Part shown: positions 53,217 to 64,000 of the stretch, one piece after another
How the letters are laid out: each line of letters starts with the position of its first letter
How positions within the stretch are numbered: position 1 is the first letter of the stretch
DNA from: Gari tellinella
Lineage: Eukaryota > Mollusca > Bivalvia > Cardiida > Psammobiidae
Length of the DNA stretch: 64,000 nt
NCBI GenBank assembly: GCA_922989275.2
Contig: OV277857.1
Span: forward strand, 682,001-746,000
Direction: 5' to 3'
Made by a program: the position numbers and the translations under genes
The notes under the pieces: generated by a model
Told to the model about the DNA's origin: nothing
The model's database searches: none
The model's input: only the letters and a program-made list of their open reading frames with translations

Positions 53217-53419
53217 TTAGCCCGCCAAATAAATTGTCGTCTGCTATATTTCTCGTCTGCTTCAAGTTTCAAAGTGCTTCAAAGTTGCTCAAAATTGCTG
53301 AAAATGTTGTCCGAGTGTCAAACAGCTTGGATCCGGATGAGACGCCGAGTTACTCGGCGTCTCATCCGGATCCAAGCTGTTTGCATATGGAGCTATAGTC
53401 GTGACTGGCAGGCTATGGG
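53217..53419 (+). mobile_element. family E palindrome at TTAA
   Basis: CCCTTAGCCCGCC to GGCAGGCTATGGG; centre GAGACGCCGAGTTACTCGGC. Opposite in orientation to 6377-6582 and nearly the same sequence. Confidence 0.85.
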
Positions 53420-53761
53420 TTAAGGTAGTCAATTTTTACACATTTTCAGCAAATTTGTGGTGAAGATATGATGAAAACTGTTTGCAGAGTACAGAGCGGG
53501 CAAAAAGCATTGTTGAATTAAAACAAGTTCCCTATGGGAAAATGGCAAGCCATCACAAAACTTTAAGTAAAGAGAACAGATAAACAGACCTGATCAAAAT
53601 CGTAATTTTCCTCCAGCTTCGGAGATCTAGCAGCAATATATTTTTGAAATAGAGAACACACAAAGCTTGGCCCTATAGGTTGTGTCTCTCTGTCAGTCCA
53701 ATAGTATAATGGTTATGGTTTAAGTTTTGTAATTGCTCATCATTTGCTGGCGGTAGACATG

Positions 53762-53996
53762 TACAGTAAAACCTCTGTACTACAACAACTTAAATGAAGA
53801 TTAATTGTTTAAAATAGGTGACAGCTTTAAGCAAGGTGACAGTAAAACAGAAAGCTTCTTTAGGAGCTTTCTGTTTTACTGTCACCTTGCTTTAGATTGT
53901 CACCTGTTAAAAACACCTAATAACAAACACAATTTAGTGGTTGTAATAGAGAGGTGAACACAATTTAGTGGTTGTAATAGAGAGGTTTTACTGTAC
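53762..53996. mobile_element. family C palindrome
   Basis: TACAGTAAAACCTCTGTAC to GTAATAGAGAGGTTTTACTG; AAGCAAGGTGACAGTAAAAC arms. The 3' end (CACAATTTAGTGGTTGTAAT) is present twice. Confidence 0.72.
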
Positions 53997-54018
53997 TGAT
54001 AATCACTCATCATTACTC

Positions 54019-54227
54019 TCCTGGAACCCGTTTTACGAAAGGTCGTACAACAAAAACAGCCGTAAGTCAAAACATCAAAATATGTATAACTTATGATTTC
54101 TCCAAGACGATTCCAAAGAGATGTCACAAGACAGGATTAGAGGGATAAATAAATAACAATTGAGAATTATATAATCTGACTTACGACCGTTTTTGTCCTA
54201 CGACGTTTCGTAAACCGGGCACCTGGT
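54019..54227. mobile_element. element with GGAACCCGTTTTACGAAAGG ends
   Basis: Inverted ends GGAACCCGTTTTACGAAA and TTTCGTAAACCGGGCACC, plus inner AAAACAGCCGTAAGTC / GACTTACGACCGTTTT. Confidence 0.65.
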
Positions 54228-54480
54228 TATCATTGGATTGTACAAACACAAACAAGGCAATAATGGTTAGTTCACATTGTTTTATTGTATGCATTATCTT
54301 CATGAATCTTAATATGGTATATATCTTTCCTATGTACATTCATACCATATTTCAACATCTCAAATTAATCAATAAATGAATAATCAGCACCCTTTCAAAA
54401 CTCTCAATTCATGTACTACAGAGTTTTAATATACAGTTAAAACAGGTAGAAAACAACCCATCAAACAGATATGGAGATCT
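54228..54480. other. AT-rich stretch without recognised features
   Basis: No exon, palindrome or repeat match seen between the CCGTTTTAC element and the next family B copy. Confidence 0.4.
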
Positions 54481-55145
54481 TTAACCCTTTACTCCATAGC
54501 CCGTTTCTAGTGCTGAAGACAGGTGACCACTTAAACCAGGTTGAAAGTAAAGCATAATGTGCCTTAAGGCACATTCTGCTTTACTTTAAGCCTGCTTTAA
54601 GCTACTACCTGCTAGGTTTTAACCGTTAAGGAAATTTCTCATGTTGTATGTCAATTACTGTATAAATGGATTTTTTCTTCAGGGGAGGAATTATTGAGAT
54701 GCATTAAAACGCTCATCTATGCAGTAAAGGATTAATGAAAGACAAAAAACTGCTTAATGCATTAACAAATTGCAGAAAGTTCCTACAGGAAGTTATCCCA
54801 TTCTTTCCTCCTGCATCATGGAACCACCTGTATTTAAAACTGCCTATGGTACTTCTATTAAGTGGACACTCATAACAAGTTTGACCGTATGCCACTATAT
54901 GGTTAACCCAATACCCCATAAATACACATTCAATTCATTCCTCCACTCAAGAAAATAGTTCCACTTTATAAAGCCATAAATATGCACCATCAGAAACATT
55001 TTATATATCCTTGCAGACTAGCTTAAATCAGGTTGTATGTAAAGCAGAATATACCATAAGGTACAGTCTGCTTTACTTTCAACATGCTTTAAGTGGCCAC
55101 CTGTCTTTCAAAACAAGAAACAGGCTATGGGGTAATGAGTTACAA
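54481..55145. mobile_element. two family B elements
   Basis: Copies at 54481-54735 (CCCTTTACTCCATAGCCCG start) and 54905-55143 (CCCAATACCCCATAAATACA to GGCTATGGGGTAATG). Confidence 0.68.
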
Positions 55146-55784
55146 GAGGACCATGCAACCTTAAATTGCTCACCGGAAAACACCCTGTGCTCGATTGTTT
55201 TCCTCAAAGGGGAATGATTTTGTGTTCATTAACTTTGATAGGAGCTTTCAAACTTTTACCGTTTATTTCAAAATTTCAAAACGACAGTCCAGATGTAATT
55301 AGAAAATGTGCGCTTTTCATAGCAAAACTTTTTCAAATTATAGACAGCACATGACTTTCCCTTCATGTAAGCTAACACATGCTTCGTAACTGTATTATAG
55401 AAAACAACTCAGTTAAGCATAAATGATTGTTAATTATTGTTGTATTTTGGGCCGGAGGCCTCTATTTATTCAATAAACAATCTTGTATCTTGATAGAAGT
55501 TGTGGATTACACTGGTTTTAAACAAAAAAATTATTTTTAGCGCTTACATGTGACCTAGATAAGAAAACAACCATAACCATTTCAACAATATTGGTAAAAG
55601 ACATCTAGAAGTGTCACTGTATCAAAGTTCTGGCCATATCAGTTTCAGAGAAAACAGATTTCACTATATATAATTTTGTAAATTTGTGAAGAAATTGTTG
55701 ATGATGGACGACAAACGAACGGACGACAAACACAGGACGATCAAAATAGCTAGCCTTTGCACTTTGTGCAAGGTGAGCTAAAAC
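55146..55784 (+). mobile_element. family F element, one array unit
   Basis: CAAGAGGACCATGCAACC start, GACAAACGAACGGACGAC tract, GCACTTTGTGCAAGGTGAGC hairpin end. Confidence 0.58.
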
Positions 55785-56039
55785 GAGGATGTGCATAACT
55801 CTAAGGACACCCCTTCCAACTTTCAGCAGGACTCAAAATAATCGAAAATTACACCAATACAGTGTACTTGCTACATAACCATGTATGAAGTCGTACAGCA
55901 CCAAGTTAGAACATGGTCAAACACTAACTGATGCCTTCACTTTGCCTAGCTTTCTCGTATCTATTCATAACTCAAGATTGGCAAATTCATTTAAAAACAC
56001 ACTCATTGTCATAGCCCCAGTCTTTCAATTACAGTAAGC

Positions 56040-56232
56040 CAAGGATCAAGATAAGAGAGAGTAAACGGAACAAATCCAGCGTTTTTTCACTTATTTCAGC
56101 AAAAAATCCTATGGTGTTACTACTCATTAGAATCGTCTCAAAGAGACGATTCTAATGAGTAGTGACATCATAGGGTTTAATGCAAAAATAAAAATTTTAG
56201 TTTTTGAAATACTCCCCTTATCTGGATCACTG
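56040..56232. mobile_element. family D palindrome
   Basis: CATTAGAATCGTCTCAAAGA with complement CGATTCTAATGAGTAGTGAC; ends near AGATAAGAGAGAGTAAAC and CTCCCCTTATCTGG. Just left of the last WDR43 exon. Confidence 0.75.
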
Positions 56233-56369
56233 GTAAGCGTATCACAGGTAATGGCAGAGGGCCCTATATACAGCAGACTTTGGTTATCTGAGCTTCACCC
56301 CCTCCTCCCTTCCTATTCCAGGACAACTCGTCTTGCAGAATGACAATTGTACTGTCTGTAATGTTCCTC

Positions 56370-56441
56370 TCATCCCTTACTGTTCACTTCATCCTCATCC
56401 TCCATGTCCGAATTAGCATCAGAAAAATCCTCCCAATTCTC
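56370..56441 (-). CDS. WDR43: WDR43 last coding exon, acidic tail 2
   Basis: ENWEDFSDANSDMEDEDEVN SKG and TGA. An internal GTAAGG shortly before the stop could serve as an alternative donor, so a further exon cannot be excluded. Confidence 0.82.
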   Translation of the reverse strand, partial: ENWEDFSDANSDMEDEDEVNSKG

Positions 56442-59400
56442 CTGAAAAATGAAACATCAAAATAGAAAGACATAAAACTCAAATGTTTTTGAGAAAAATG
56501 CATGTCTCCCACACTCCCAAATATTTCCAGTCAAAATGTCCGCAGCTCAGATTCTAAACCACAGTAACAGGAGAACGTATTTATATATAAGCTTGAAGAA
56601 ATATTTCTTTTGAATAAAGTCAGGAAGAGAAGATACTACATGTAGTAGTCAAGATTTCTTCTCTTCTATTTCCTTACAATTCCCTAGTATTCAGCAAACT
56701 ACCAGATTTTTCTCTGCATGGAAATTTTCCCAATAATCCAAAGTCTTGAAGAATGTATTTGTTTGGTGACATCCCTTTCTGCTATCTATGGGCTAAATGG
56801 ACTCCCCAGAAAGAGAATAGAGGATACAGACAACCTTGACGCAATGCCATACTCTTACTATCTACAGGGGTTTTATGGTTTTTTTTCGGAACATCTAGTG
56901 TAAAGCACTGATATATCAGACCGTGTTTATAAAGTCTTGTCCAAAGACTTGGTCCAGCGGGGAATCAAACTCACGACCCCTGGTATCGTAGTCGAGTGTG
57001 TTACCACTGGACCACATCCGCTTTAAGTCTGTGTGAGGGACAAAGCAACCATGCATGTGTGTACATGTGTGCGTGTTGAGCATAGCAGTACATCAAATGT
57101 TGCATGTAAGAACTTACATCTGAGTCTGAAGCTCCTGGCCACATATCCAGCTCCTCTAGATCTTCATCAGATGACTCTGTAATGACACAAGAGAACGATT
57201 GTGAGATACAGTAAAACCAGACCTCCAGATAAGATACATGTTTCAAAAACTAAAATCTTCATTTCTGCTTTAAACCCTATGGTGTCACTACTCATTAGGA
57301 TCGTCTCGAAGAGACGATTCTAATGAGTAGTAACACCATAGGATTTGATGCTAAGATAAGTGAGAAAATGTTTGATTTGTGCAGTTTACTCCCTCTTATC
57401 TGGATCCGTGTAAAACTCTCTATAATTACCACAAAATTTGTGTAAATGATTATGTGTTTACAACAGGTGACTGCTTAATGCAAGTTGACCTTAAAACAGA
57501 AAGCTCCAAAGGAGCTTTCCCTTTTACTGTCACCTTGCTTTAAGTTGTCACCTGTGTTTTATACAATCAACTAGTGGTCGTAATAGAGGGGTTTTACTCT
57601 ACACCGCTCACTCATATAACTGCTTTTTTAAACTAAAAGGGACATGATTTGAGCAATCTTTGCAAGGAACAAGAGGGCCATGTGGCCTTTAATTGATCAA
57701 CAGGAAAACCCGGGATGGGTTAATTTTTACCCAAGGGATTTAAACCATTCAATCATGATAAAGGAATTGTAGATTATGCTCCATGCGAAACAACTAAGCT
57801 CTGAACATTCTGACTTCCAAGTAAGTTTTGTGAAGCTTTCATTGAAAAGTTAGCTCCTGCGACCTCGACATGCAACAGACCAGAACCATTTCAACAATAT
57901 TGGTAAAAGACCTCTGGAAGTTGCATCATGCCAAATATCAAAGCTCTGACACTATAAGTTTAAGAGAAAAAGATTATCATAGAATTATGGGCAAGTTAAC
58001 TTTTCTTATTAAAAGTATGATAAATATGTGATCCTTACAAAGGAACCAATTTTCTTTTAAATATAATGTTTTAGAGAGTAAGAGGCTGAGACACTGGAAA
58101 AAATGTTTATTGGGCAGCATATTACCATCTTCAAACTGAAGTAGAGGCTGCTGTGATGTGGATGGCTCTTCTTCTCGGGTCTGGATAGAAATCTAAAACA
58201 GGAAAAATGTATCAAAATAACCAATTACCCAATAAATACACATTTTTTACTCTTACTTATGAAAAAATAGTTTCAATTTATACTGTCACACATAGAATCC
58301 TAAGAAATATTTTCTATATTCTAGCAGATAATAGCTTAAAGCAGGCTGAAAGTAAAGCAGAATGCGCCTTAAGGCGCATTCTGCTTTACTTTCAACCTGC
58401 TTTAAATGGTCACATATTTTCAAAACTAGAAACAGGCTATGGGGTCATGGGTTAAACAACCTAGCAGCATTTGTTTTTCATAAGTTAATCAACCAAATAG
58501 CTTATCATTCTTTTTATTTATTTATCCAATATGCTTTTGACAATAATTTAGTAAGAACCCTCCACTACGATCACTAAATAGTGATCATTTGGTGCACTAG
58601 GTAGGTTGCTGCTCAAAGCATTTTTGCTTTAAACAGTGTTTTACATACAATCATTTAGCCACCTTCTTCATAGTTGTAACAGAGGGTTTTCACAAAATTA
58701 TATTGATCCATTAACAAGATGGGTTTGTGAAACACTATGACCATGAACTCTAAATAACCTTGATATTTGTTGGAAATGACTGGACTTGTACTGAACTCAA
58801 GAACTTCTTGTTTTGAGTAAACATGCCAAATATGAAGTTTCTATCACATGAAGTTCTAGAATTTTGGCCAATGTTAAATTAACCCTATTTGACCACTAAG
58901 GACCTTGACCTTTGTCGGACATTACCAAAGTTGTACAGTGTCCAAGGTTATAAGGCTTTTGAGTTGAGTCCAAAGTTGTTCTCAAGCATTTGATTGGTCA
59001 GATTTGAGCCTAGGCAATCAAATGCTTGAGAACAAACTCAGACTCGACTAAAACTCTTTACAACCTTGGACCCTGAGCTCAAGAGCTTTTTGAAATTAGT
59101 TCACTTTCAACCTGCTTTAAGTGGCACACAGTTTTCAAAACTAGAAACAGGGCATGGAGTAAAGTGTTAAAATCACACATGACTTACTTGTGATAACAAG
59201 ATGTCGAGTCTTCCTTGTAACTTTGACAACCTCCCAAACATATTCACTCTTGAATCCATCATCTGGTACAATGAACCGAATGTGTCTATGATTTCTGGAA
59301 ACTGAAATACAACACAGTAACCTGTATAACATTTGACTATAAAGACCCATCCATTTCTCTACAGAAACTTCCTAGATTGCTTTTACCAATTACTCCATAG

Positions 59401-62400
59401 CAGTGCAACAAGTGAATATGCATTGACGTTGTGTACAATTTCTACAAGTGACAGCTTAACCATTTCCTCCCTGAAACTTTATAGAATGGACAATTCCAGT
59501 TTCCATTTTAGTCTAGTCCATTTCTGACTTTTAAGGTTTTTTTGGTCAATGTTTGGCATTGTGACAAACAGTGAAGACCCTGATCAGAGGGCTCCTTTCG
59601 GAGCCCTCTGATCTGGGTCTTCACTGTTTGTGTAGGACATGTGTACTATTCACATGAACACTGTTTCAAAAGGAGGCCTATATACGGGACTAGGTTTTAA
59701 AGAGCAAATTGAGAATATAACAGAAAGCTCCAACAGAAACTTTCTGCGTTACTTTCATCTTGTTTTAAGCAGTTATCTGCCTCAATTTATTTAACCATTG
59801 AAATTTCAAATGAACAATTCCAGTTTGCATTTAATTTAAATTCATTGCTGACTTAAAGGATTGATATTTAAAGTTCCTGTACATATTTTCTTCTTTTCTT
59901 TCCATCTTGCTTTAAGCAGTCACATCCCTATTACAAGAACCATTAATTGGACATGGGTGATTGACACAATCGCTTCAAGAAATGGCTTCAGATGGACAAT
60001 ATATTCCACAAATGTCAGTTTACTTTCTAAATAAGCATTAAGCAAGTATTTTAAATTAAGAAATAATAAATTCATACCAGTGTTTTATCGTGCAATCGAA
60101 CACGGGTAGGAGTTGAGATGCTAAGTAATTTAATCATGAGGCCGCAGGCCCAGTGATTTTATCACAAGCATCTCAACAACTACTCGTGTTCCATTGCACG
60201 ATAAAACACTGGTATGAATTTATTATTTCAATTCTAACACTTCAATTCAACTCAAATTTGCATAGACTCAACGGCGCTTCAAAGCCATATTACGTCAGTA
60301 ACGTCACATTTTAGCCGCTACAGCGGGTGCATGTTTTATTGAGATTTCAAACACAGTTGCGTCCTTTGTTAATGTGGGTAGTGCGCGAGTTGTGTTAGAA
60401 TACTATTTTATGTCTTCACCAATCCCGTTGATGCAACTTTGTATTAGAATTGTCTTGAAGACGGTTTTATGGAGACAAAGTATATTCACTACAAGACATT
60501 GAGTATTACAACTGTTCAGTCACTTACCGTCATAAGGTAGGATGTATGAATCGCTAAAATAGTTTTTATCCACCGGACAATGACAGAACCACTGAAAGAA
60601 ACAAGTTATAATTGTTACATATATTCATTATACTGCAAAGAAAAGTGCTGTACATAGGGGCATAAGGGATTTGTTTTAGTCTTGCCAGGGTACATAAAAA
60701 CATGTGTGTCATTCTAGCAACAACTTGGTCTGTTCTTTCGATTGACTTTCTAGTAAATAATGCTGATATTTGAAACCAGGTGACTGCTTAATTCAAGACA
60801 AAAGTAATGCATAAAGCTCGGGCTAAGGTTTCTGCATTACTTTTGTTCTGCATTTAGCTTTCATCTGAAGAAAAGTGACAACTGTTAATTTACTTCTATA
60901 TTTTCAGTTTACAAAGTGATTAGTGTTCAGAAACTAATGATAAAACAACTTTGAAGTATGAGTACTGAAATGACAAATGCATAATACTGTCATGAAATGT
61001 CAGCTTAAAGCAAGCTTCTACAGAAGCTTTCTGCTTTACATTTATCTTGCTTTAAGTAGCCTCCTTGTCTTAAACACTGAAAACCTCATATATTGGGATT
61101 TTACTGAATTCCCAAGAAATCTGATTCGATATGGACCAGTATTACTTAACCTAATAGAGAGACTTGATATGGACCAGTGTTTTTTTAATAGTCCAAATGT
61201 GAAATGTAAATACATAAAATTTACAACGCATTATACTACAGCTGTAAATCACCTGGGGCCCGTTTTACTAAACTACTTACGCAAAATTCAAAATTTTTGC
61301 GTAAGTCAAAATTTTAAATTTTAATTTATATTTTTTATTATCACTTGCTACAGACAGCAAATAGCCAGATCAGTGGACGCGCTTTAAGCGCGTCCTCTGA
61401 TCTGGCTATTTGCTGTTTGCAAACATTTATGATCGAAAAATAAGTGTTAAAGGATTTTGACTTACGCAAAAAATTTGCGCAAGTTGTTTAGTAAAACGGG
61501 CCCCAGAGCAATTCACTCTGCTGATCTAGAAAGTGACACCTCTCTCAGCCAGACACTTATAAAATGACATTTTCAGTCTAAAGTTGACCACAGGTGTCAG
61601 CTTAATGCAGGATGAAAGTAAGGCTGAAATCTCCTGCATTAACCCTTATCCTGCGGTAATATTGTCTGCTTGAAAATTGTCCTCTACAACAAGAGCCCCA
61701 TGGGGCATATTTCGCTCACCTGAGAATAGCTGAACAAATGGAGATAATGATTTATGTCCAGGACTGACCTAGATATGCAACAGACCGGAACCATTTGAAC
61801 AACATATGTAAAGGATATTTAAAAGCGTCACCATACCGAATATAAAAGCTCTGGCCATATTAGTGTCAGAAAAGAAGACGTTTGAAATTTTCTCTATATA
61901 AAACTGTGATCCCCAGGGCGTGGCCAATTTTGACTCCAGGGACACAATTTGAACAAACTTGATAGAGGACCTGTAGGCAATGCTATGTGCCAAATATCTA
62001 AGCTCTGGCCCTTGTAGTTTCAGACAAGAAGATTTTTTAAGTTTTCATTGAAAATAATCTATTTTTAGCTCCTGTGACCTAGTTATGCAACCGACCGGAA
62101 CCATTTGAACAATTTTGGTAAAGGACATCTAGAAGTGTCATCATGCCAAATATCAAAGCTCTGGCCATATTAGTTTCAGAGAAGAAGACATTTGAAAATT
62201 TCACTATATAACTCTATGTAAAACTGTGACCCCAGGGGCATAATTTGAACAAAGTTTATAGAGGACCTGTAGATGATGCTATGTGCCAAATATCTAAGCT
62301 CTGGCCCTTGCAGATTTTGACAAGAAGATTTTTTAAGATTTCCTTATTTTTTCGAGTTCGGCATTTTTTTTAATTCTTTGAACAAATTTGAAAGAGCTCT

Positions 62401-64000
62401 ATGACCCAAGGAACATTTCTGTAAAAATTGGTTGAATTCTGCCAAGCGGTATAGGAGGAGATGTCATTTGAAGCAATTGTTAACGATGACGGACGCCTGA
62501 CACAGGGCCATCCCAATAGCTCACCTTGAGCCTTTGGCTCAGGTGAGCTAAAAAATGGTAAACAAATTTGAAGTAAAGAAATTTGAAGACGAGTGTCAAA
62601 CCGCTTAAATCCAGATAAGATGCCGCGTTACGCGACGTCTGATCTGGATCTAAACTGTTTGCAAAAATCTGTAAAGTCGCGATCAGCAGGCAGGGGTTAA
62701 GTAGTCACTTGATATTTTGTGAGCTAAACTTTTTAACCAATGAGTGTCAGATTTAGAAAAGTTTTACTCTGATCTTACCTCTGTGCATGTCCAAACATTC
62801 TTTTAGTTAATTCTTGCACCAATGGAATTATCATTTGTAAAGGAAGTTTTTGAACTGTTTTCTTTATTAAGACATTGTCTGTATTCTGTAGCACATTCTG
62901 AAACAAAGAAACATAGCTGGTAATTGAAGATTGAATAGCTCTCATCTTGAACTCATTTTAACCCATTACCCTATAAATACGCCTTTTTACGCCTATAGTT
63001 TAACACACCCCCCCCCCCCCCCCAACAGAAGAAAAAGGTTCCCTTCTATACAGCCATGAATATGTATCATAAGAAATATTTTCTGTATCCCAGCAGATAA
63101 CAGCTTAAAGCAGATTGGAAGTAAAGCAGAATGTGCCTTAAGGCACATTCTGCTTTACTTTCAACCAGCTTCAAGTGAACATCTTTCTTTAAAACTAGAA
63201 ACAGGCTATGGGGTAATGGGTTAACGGATATATCTACAACTAAACAAAGCAAGAAGACTACAATGACCCTGGATCATCCAACTTGTAGCTCATGGTTAAT
63301 CCTTTACTTAGTCTATTTCTAGTACTGAAGGAGGGTGACCACTTAAAGCAGGTTGAAAGTAAAGCAAAATGTGCCTAAGGCACATTCCACTTTACTTCAG
63401 CCTGCTTTAAGCTACCGTCTGCTAGAATATAGAAAATATTTCTTATAATAACAACTCATAGCTGTATATAAATGAACTATTTTCTTCAGTGGATGAATAA
63501 ATTAATTCGTTAAAATGCTTTTCCTGTGGAGTAATGGGTTATGGTCAAGATGACATTAAATTTGTCTAGCAATTACAGAAACAGTTTTTTTAAGATTTCT
63601 CTACAGCCAAATGGAAAACCTTCTAGAACCAATGGAGGCCATGTTATTTAAGCTAGGAAAATTACTTAAAAGAAATTAAGTTTTGCAATCGTAGTACATT
63701 TCACTTACACAGGGCTCCAGATAAGGGGAGTATTTCAAAAACTAAAACCCTTATTTGTGCTTTGAACCCTATGGTTTCACTACTCATTAGAATTGTCTCG
63801 AAGAGACGATTCTAATGAGTAGTAACACCATGGGATTTGGTGCTGTATGAGTGAGAAAATATTGGAATTTGTTCAGATTACTCCCTCTTATCTGGACGCC
63901 TACTTACATCTAATATTTGGCTGTCCTGACTCTGTAGTCCTTGTATCAACATGGTCACCAGGCTGTCTGCCTTGGGTGGATGTTTCCCATCACTGGAACT
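56370..64000 (-). CDS. WDR43: WDR43 (UTP5), last seven coding exons; 5' part beyond the window
   Basis: Nucleolar protein of the t-UTP subcomplex of the small-subunit processome, needed for pre-rRNA transcription and early processing. Exons: 63908-64000 (partial), 62779-62897, 60528-60591, 59188-59301, 58126-58192, 57118-57176, 56370-56441 with the stop codon. All phases agree. The protein reads SLVTMLIQGLQSQD, VLIKKTVQKLPLQMIIPLVQ ELTKR, VRWIKTILAIHTSYLMT, LYQMMDSRVNMFGRLSKLQG: the full C-terminal Utp12 domain. An acidic tail follows (ESSDEDLEELDMWPG, ENWEDFSDANSDMEDEDE), as in vertebrate WDR43, and ends in VNSKG. The N-terminal WD repeats are not in the window. It is head-to-tail with the kinesin, about 5.8 kb apart. 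Confidence 0.94.
56898..57023 (-). mobile_element. tRNA-derived SINE head, minus strand
   Basis: Minus strand: GCGGATGTGGTCCAGTGGTA (A box TGGTCCAGTGG), GTGAGTTTGATTCCCC (B box), then GTCTTTGGACAAGACTTTAT. tRNA-like over about 75 bases; lies in the WDR43 intron before the last exon. Confidence 0.65.
57118..57176 (-). CDS. WDR43: WDR43 exon, acidic tail 1
   Basis: Completes Glu, then SSDEDLEELDMWPGASDSD. Acceptor TTACAG, donor GTAAGT. Confidence 0.88.
57225..57408. mobile_element. family D palindrome
   Basis: CCAGATAAGATACATG to CTCCCTCTTATCTGG; centre GATCGTCTCGAAGAGACGAT. Confidence 0.78.
57418..57602. mobile_element. family C palindrome
   Basis: TCTATAATTACCACAAAAT to GTGGTCGTAATAGAGGGGTT; centre AAAGCTCCAAAGGAGCTTT. 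Confidence 0.7.
57670..58010 (+). repeat. family F 5' fragment
   Basis: CAAGAGGGCCATGTGGCC start and one unit with GGTAAAAGACCTCTGGAAGT; no 3' hairpin. Confidence 0.55.
58126..58192 (-). CDS. WDR43: WDR43 exon, linker
   Basis: ISIQTREEEPSTSQQPLLQF ED plus one base. Low-complexity linker; recognised by splice sites and phase rather than by conservation. Confidence 0.8.
58213..58456. mobile_element. family B palindrome
   Basis: GCAGAATGCGCCTTAAGGCG centre with perfect arms GCTTAAAGCAGGCTGAAAGT; ends GGCTATGGGGTCATGGG at TTAA. Confidence 0.78.
59188..59301 (-). CDS. WDR43: WDR43 exon, end of Utp12 domain
   Basis: 38 codons: FPEIIDTFGSLYQMMDSRVN, MFGRLSKLQGRLDILLSQ. Donor CAA|GTAAGT. Confidence 0.94.
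59457..59705. mobile_element. family A element, inverted
   Basis: CCATTTCCTCCCTGAAAC next to TTAA; GGGCTCCTTTCGGAGCCC centre; worn right end GGGACTAGGTTTTAAAG. Confidence 0.75.
60063..60234. mobile_element. second copy of the AATTCATACCAGTGTT hairpin element
   Basis: Same arms; centre CATGAGGCCGCAGGCCCAGTG. Confidence 0.75.
60528..60591 (-). CDS. WDR43: WDR43 exon
   Basis: Completes the Ser codon, then GSVIVRWIKTILAIHTSYLM T. The HxSYLMT motif is typical of WDR43. Confidence 0.94.
61251..61505. mobile_element. element with CTGGGGCCCGTTTTACTAAA ends
   Basis: Ends CTGGGGCCCGTTTTACTAAA and TTTAGTAAAACGGGCCCCAG are perfect complements. An inner hairpin GGACGCGCTTTAAGCGCGTCC lies in AGCAAATAGCCAGATCAG arms. 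Confidence 0.85.
61641..62699. mobile_element. family E-type element split by a family F element
   Basis: CCCTTATCCTGCGGTAAT at TTAA, and the right part ATCAGCAGGCAGGGG at TTAA. The family F element 61690-62552 interrupts it. Confidence 0.72.
61690..62552 (+). mobile_element. family F element, 863 bp
   Basis: CAAGAGCCCCATGGGGC start and GAGCCTTTGGCTCAGGTGAG end hairpins. Three decayed units with CTCTGGCCATATTAGTTTCA and TGACAAGAAGATTTTTTAAG, the same as those at about 740-1340 and 21,300-21,620. Confidence 0.68.
62779..62897 (-). CDS. WDR43: WDR43 exon, Utp12 domain
   Basis: NVLQNTDNVLIKKTVQKLPL, QMIIPLVQELTKRMFGHAQ and two bases of Ser. Clear Utp12 core. Confidence 0.95.
62958..63225. mobile_element. 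family B element, complete
   Basis: CCCATTACCCTATAAATACG at TTAA to GGCTATGGGGTAATGGG at TTAA. Palindrome GCAGAATGTGCCTTAAGGCA. A C-run lies at about 63007-63023. Confidence 0.8.
63295..63542. mobile_element. family B element
   Basis: GCAGGTTGAAAGTAAAGC and GCCTGCTTTAAGCTACC arms; right end TGTGGAGTAATGGGTTA. Confidence 0.72.
63718..63897. mobile_element. family D palindrome, best copy
   Basis: CCAGATAAGGGGAGTATTTC to ACTCCCTCTTATCTGG. Centre ATTGTCTCGAAGAGACGATT. It stops ten bases before the first visible WDR43 exon boundary. Confidence 0.82.
63908..64000 (-). CDS. WDR43: WDR43 exon, partial at the right edge
   Basis: SSSDGKHPPKADSLVTMLIQ then GLQSQDSQILD; donor GAT|GTAAGT. Start of the Utp12 domain. 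Confidence 0.93.

Overview
The window reads as nuclear DNA of an invertebrate animal, most likely a bivalve mollusc. The evidence is AT-rich DNA with short exons in long introns, animal-type genes (a kinesin-3, WDR43, tandem C2H2 zinc-finger genes), Meta-type and CORE-like tRNA-derived SINEs, and very dense small palindromic DNA transposons. No species is assigned. I found no bacterial features and no CRISPR array.

Right part, minus strand (56,370 to the right edge): the last seven coding exons of WDR43, a small-subunit processome protein. They cover the Utp12 domain and an acidic tail, and the 5' part lies beyond the window. Middle, minus strand (50,565 down to 25,864): the first 14 coding exons (411 codons, all phases consistent) of a KIF16B-like kinesin-3, with the whole motor domain, neck region, start codon and one GC-AG intron. 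The FHA, coiled-coil and PX exons are not visible. The first kinesin intron holds a 5'-truncated LINE with an intact 527-codon reverse transcriptase frame and a 58-bp minisatellite.

Left part (1-25.8 kb): three tandem segmental copies, each with a plus-strand C2H2 zinc-finger gene. Copy 1 is decayed at its 5' end, copy 2 has lost its last finger through a 5-nt deletion, and copy 3 is intact with nine fingers. If the kinesin continues to the left, these genes lie nested in one of its introns. One copy carries a GC-rich 0.75-kb insert with two exon-like pieces of an unrecognised gene.

Nearly everything else is mobile DNA. The segmental copies give empty-site comparisons, so many insertions can be read to the base. 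Themes: (1) several families insert at TTAA, repeatedly into the TTAA at the centre of another element's palindrome; (2) two TTAA elements carry tRNA-like genes with A box, B box and a T-run; (3) a 3,989-bp element has 25-bp perfect terminal repeats, a 3-bp target duplication and six identical 16-bp internal motifs; (4) CAAGAG-type elements with internal arrays of about 145-170 bp insert next to A-runs with almost no duplication; (5) a 159-bp sequence, identical at all but three positions, sits in the GGACGGAC tract of two unrelated elements; (6) a remnant with a hammerhead-ribozyme-like core.
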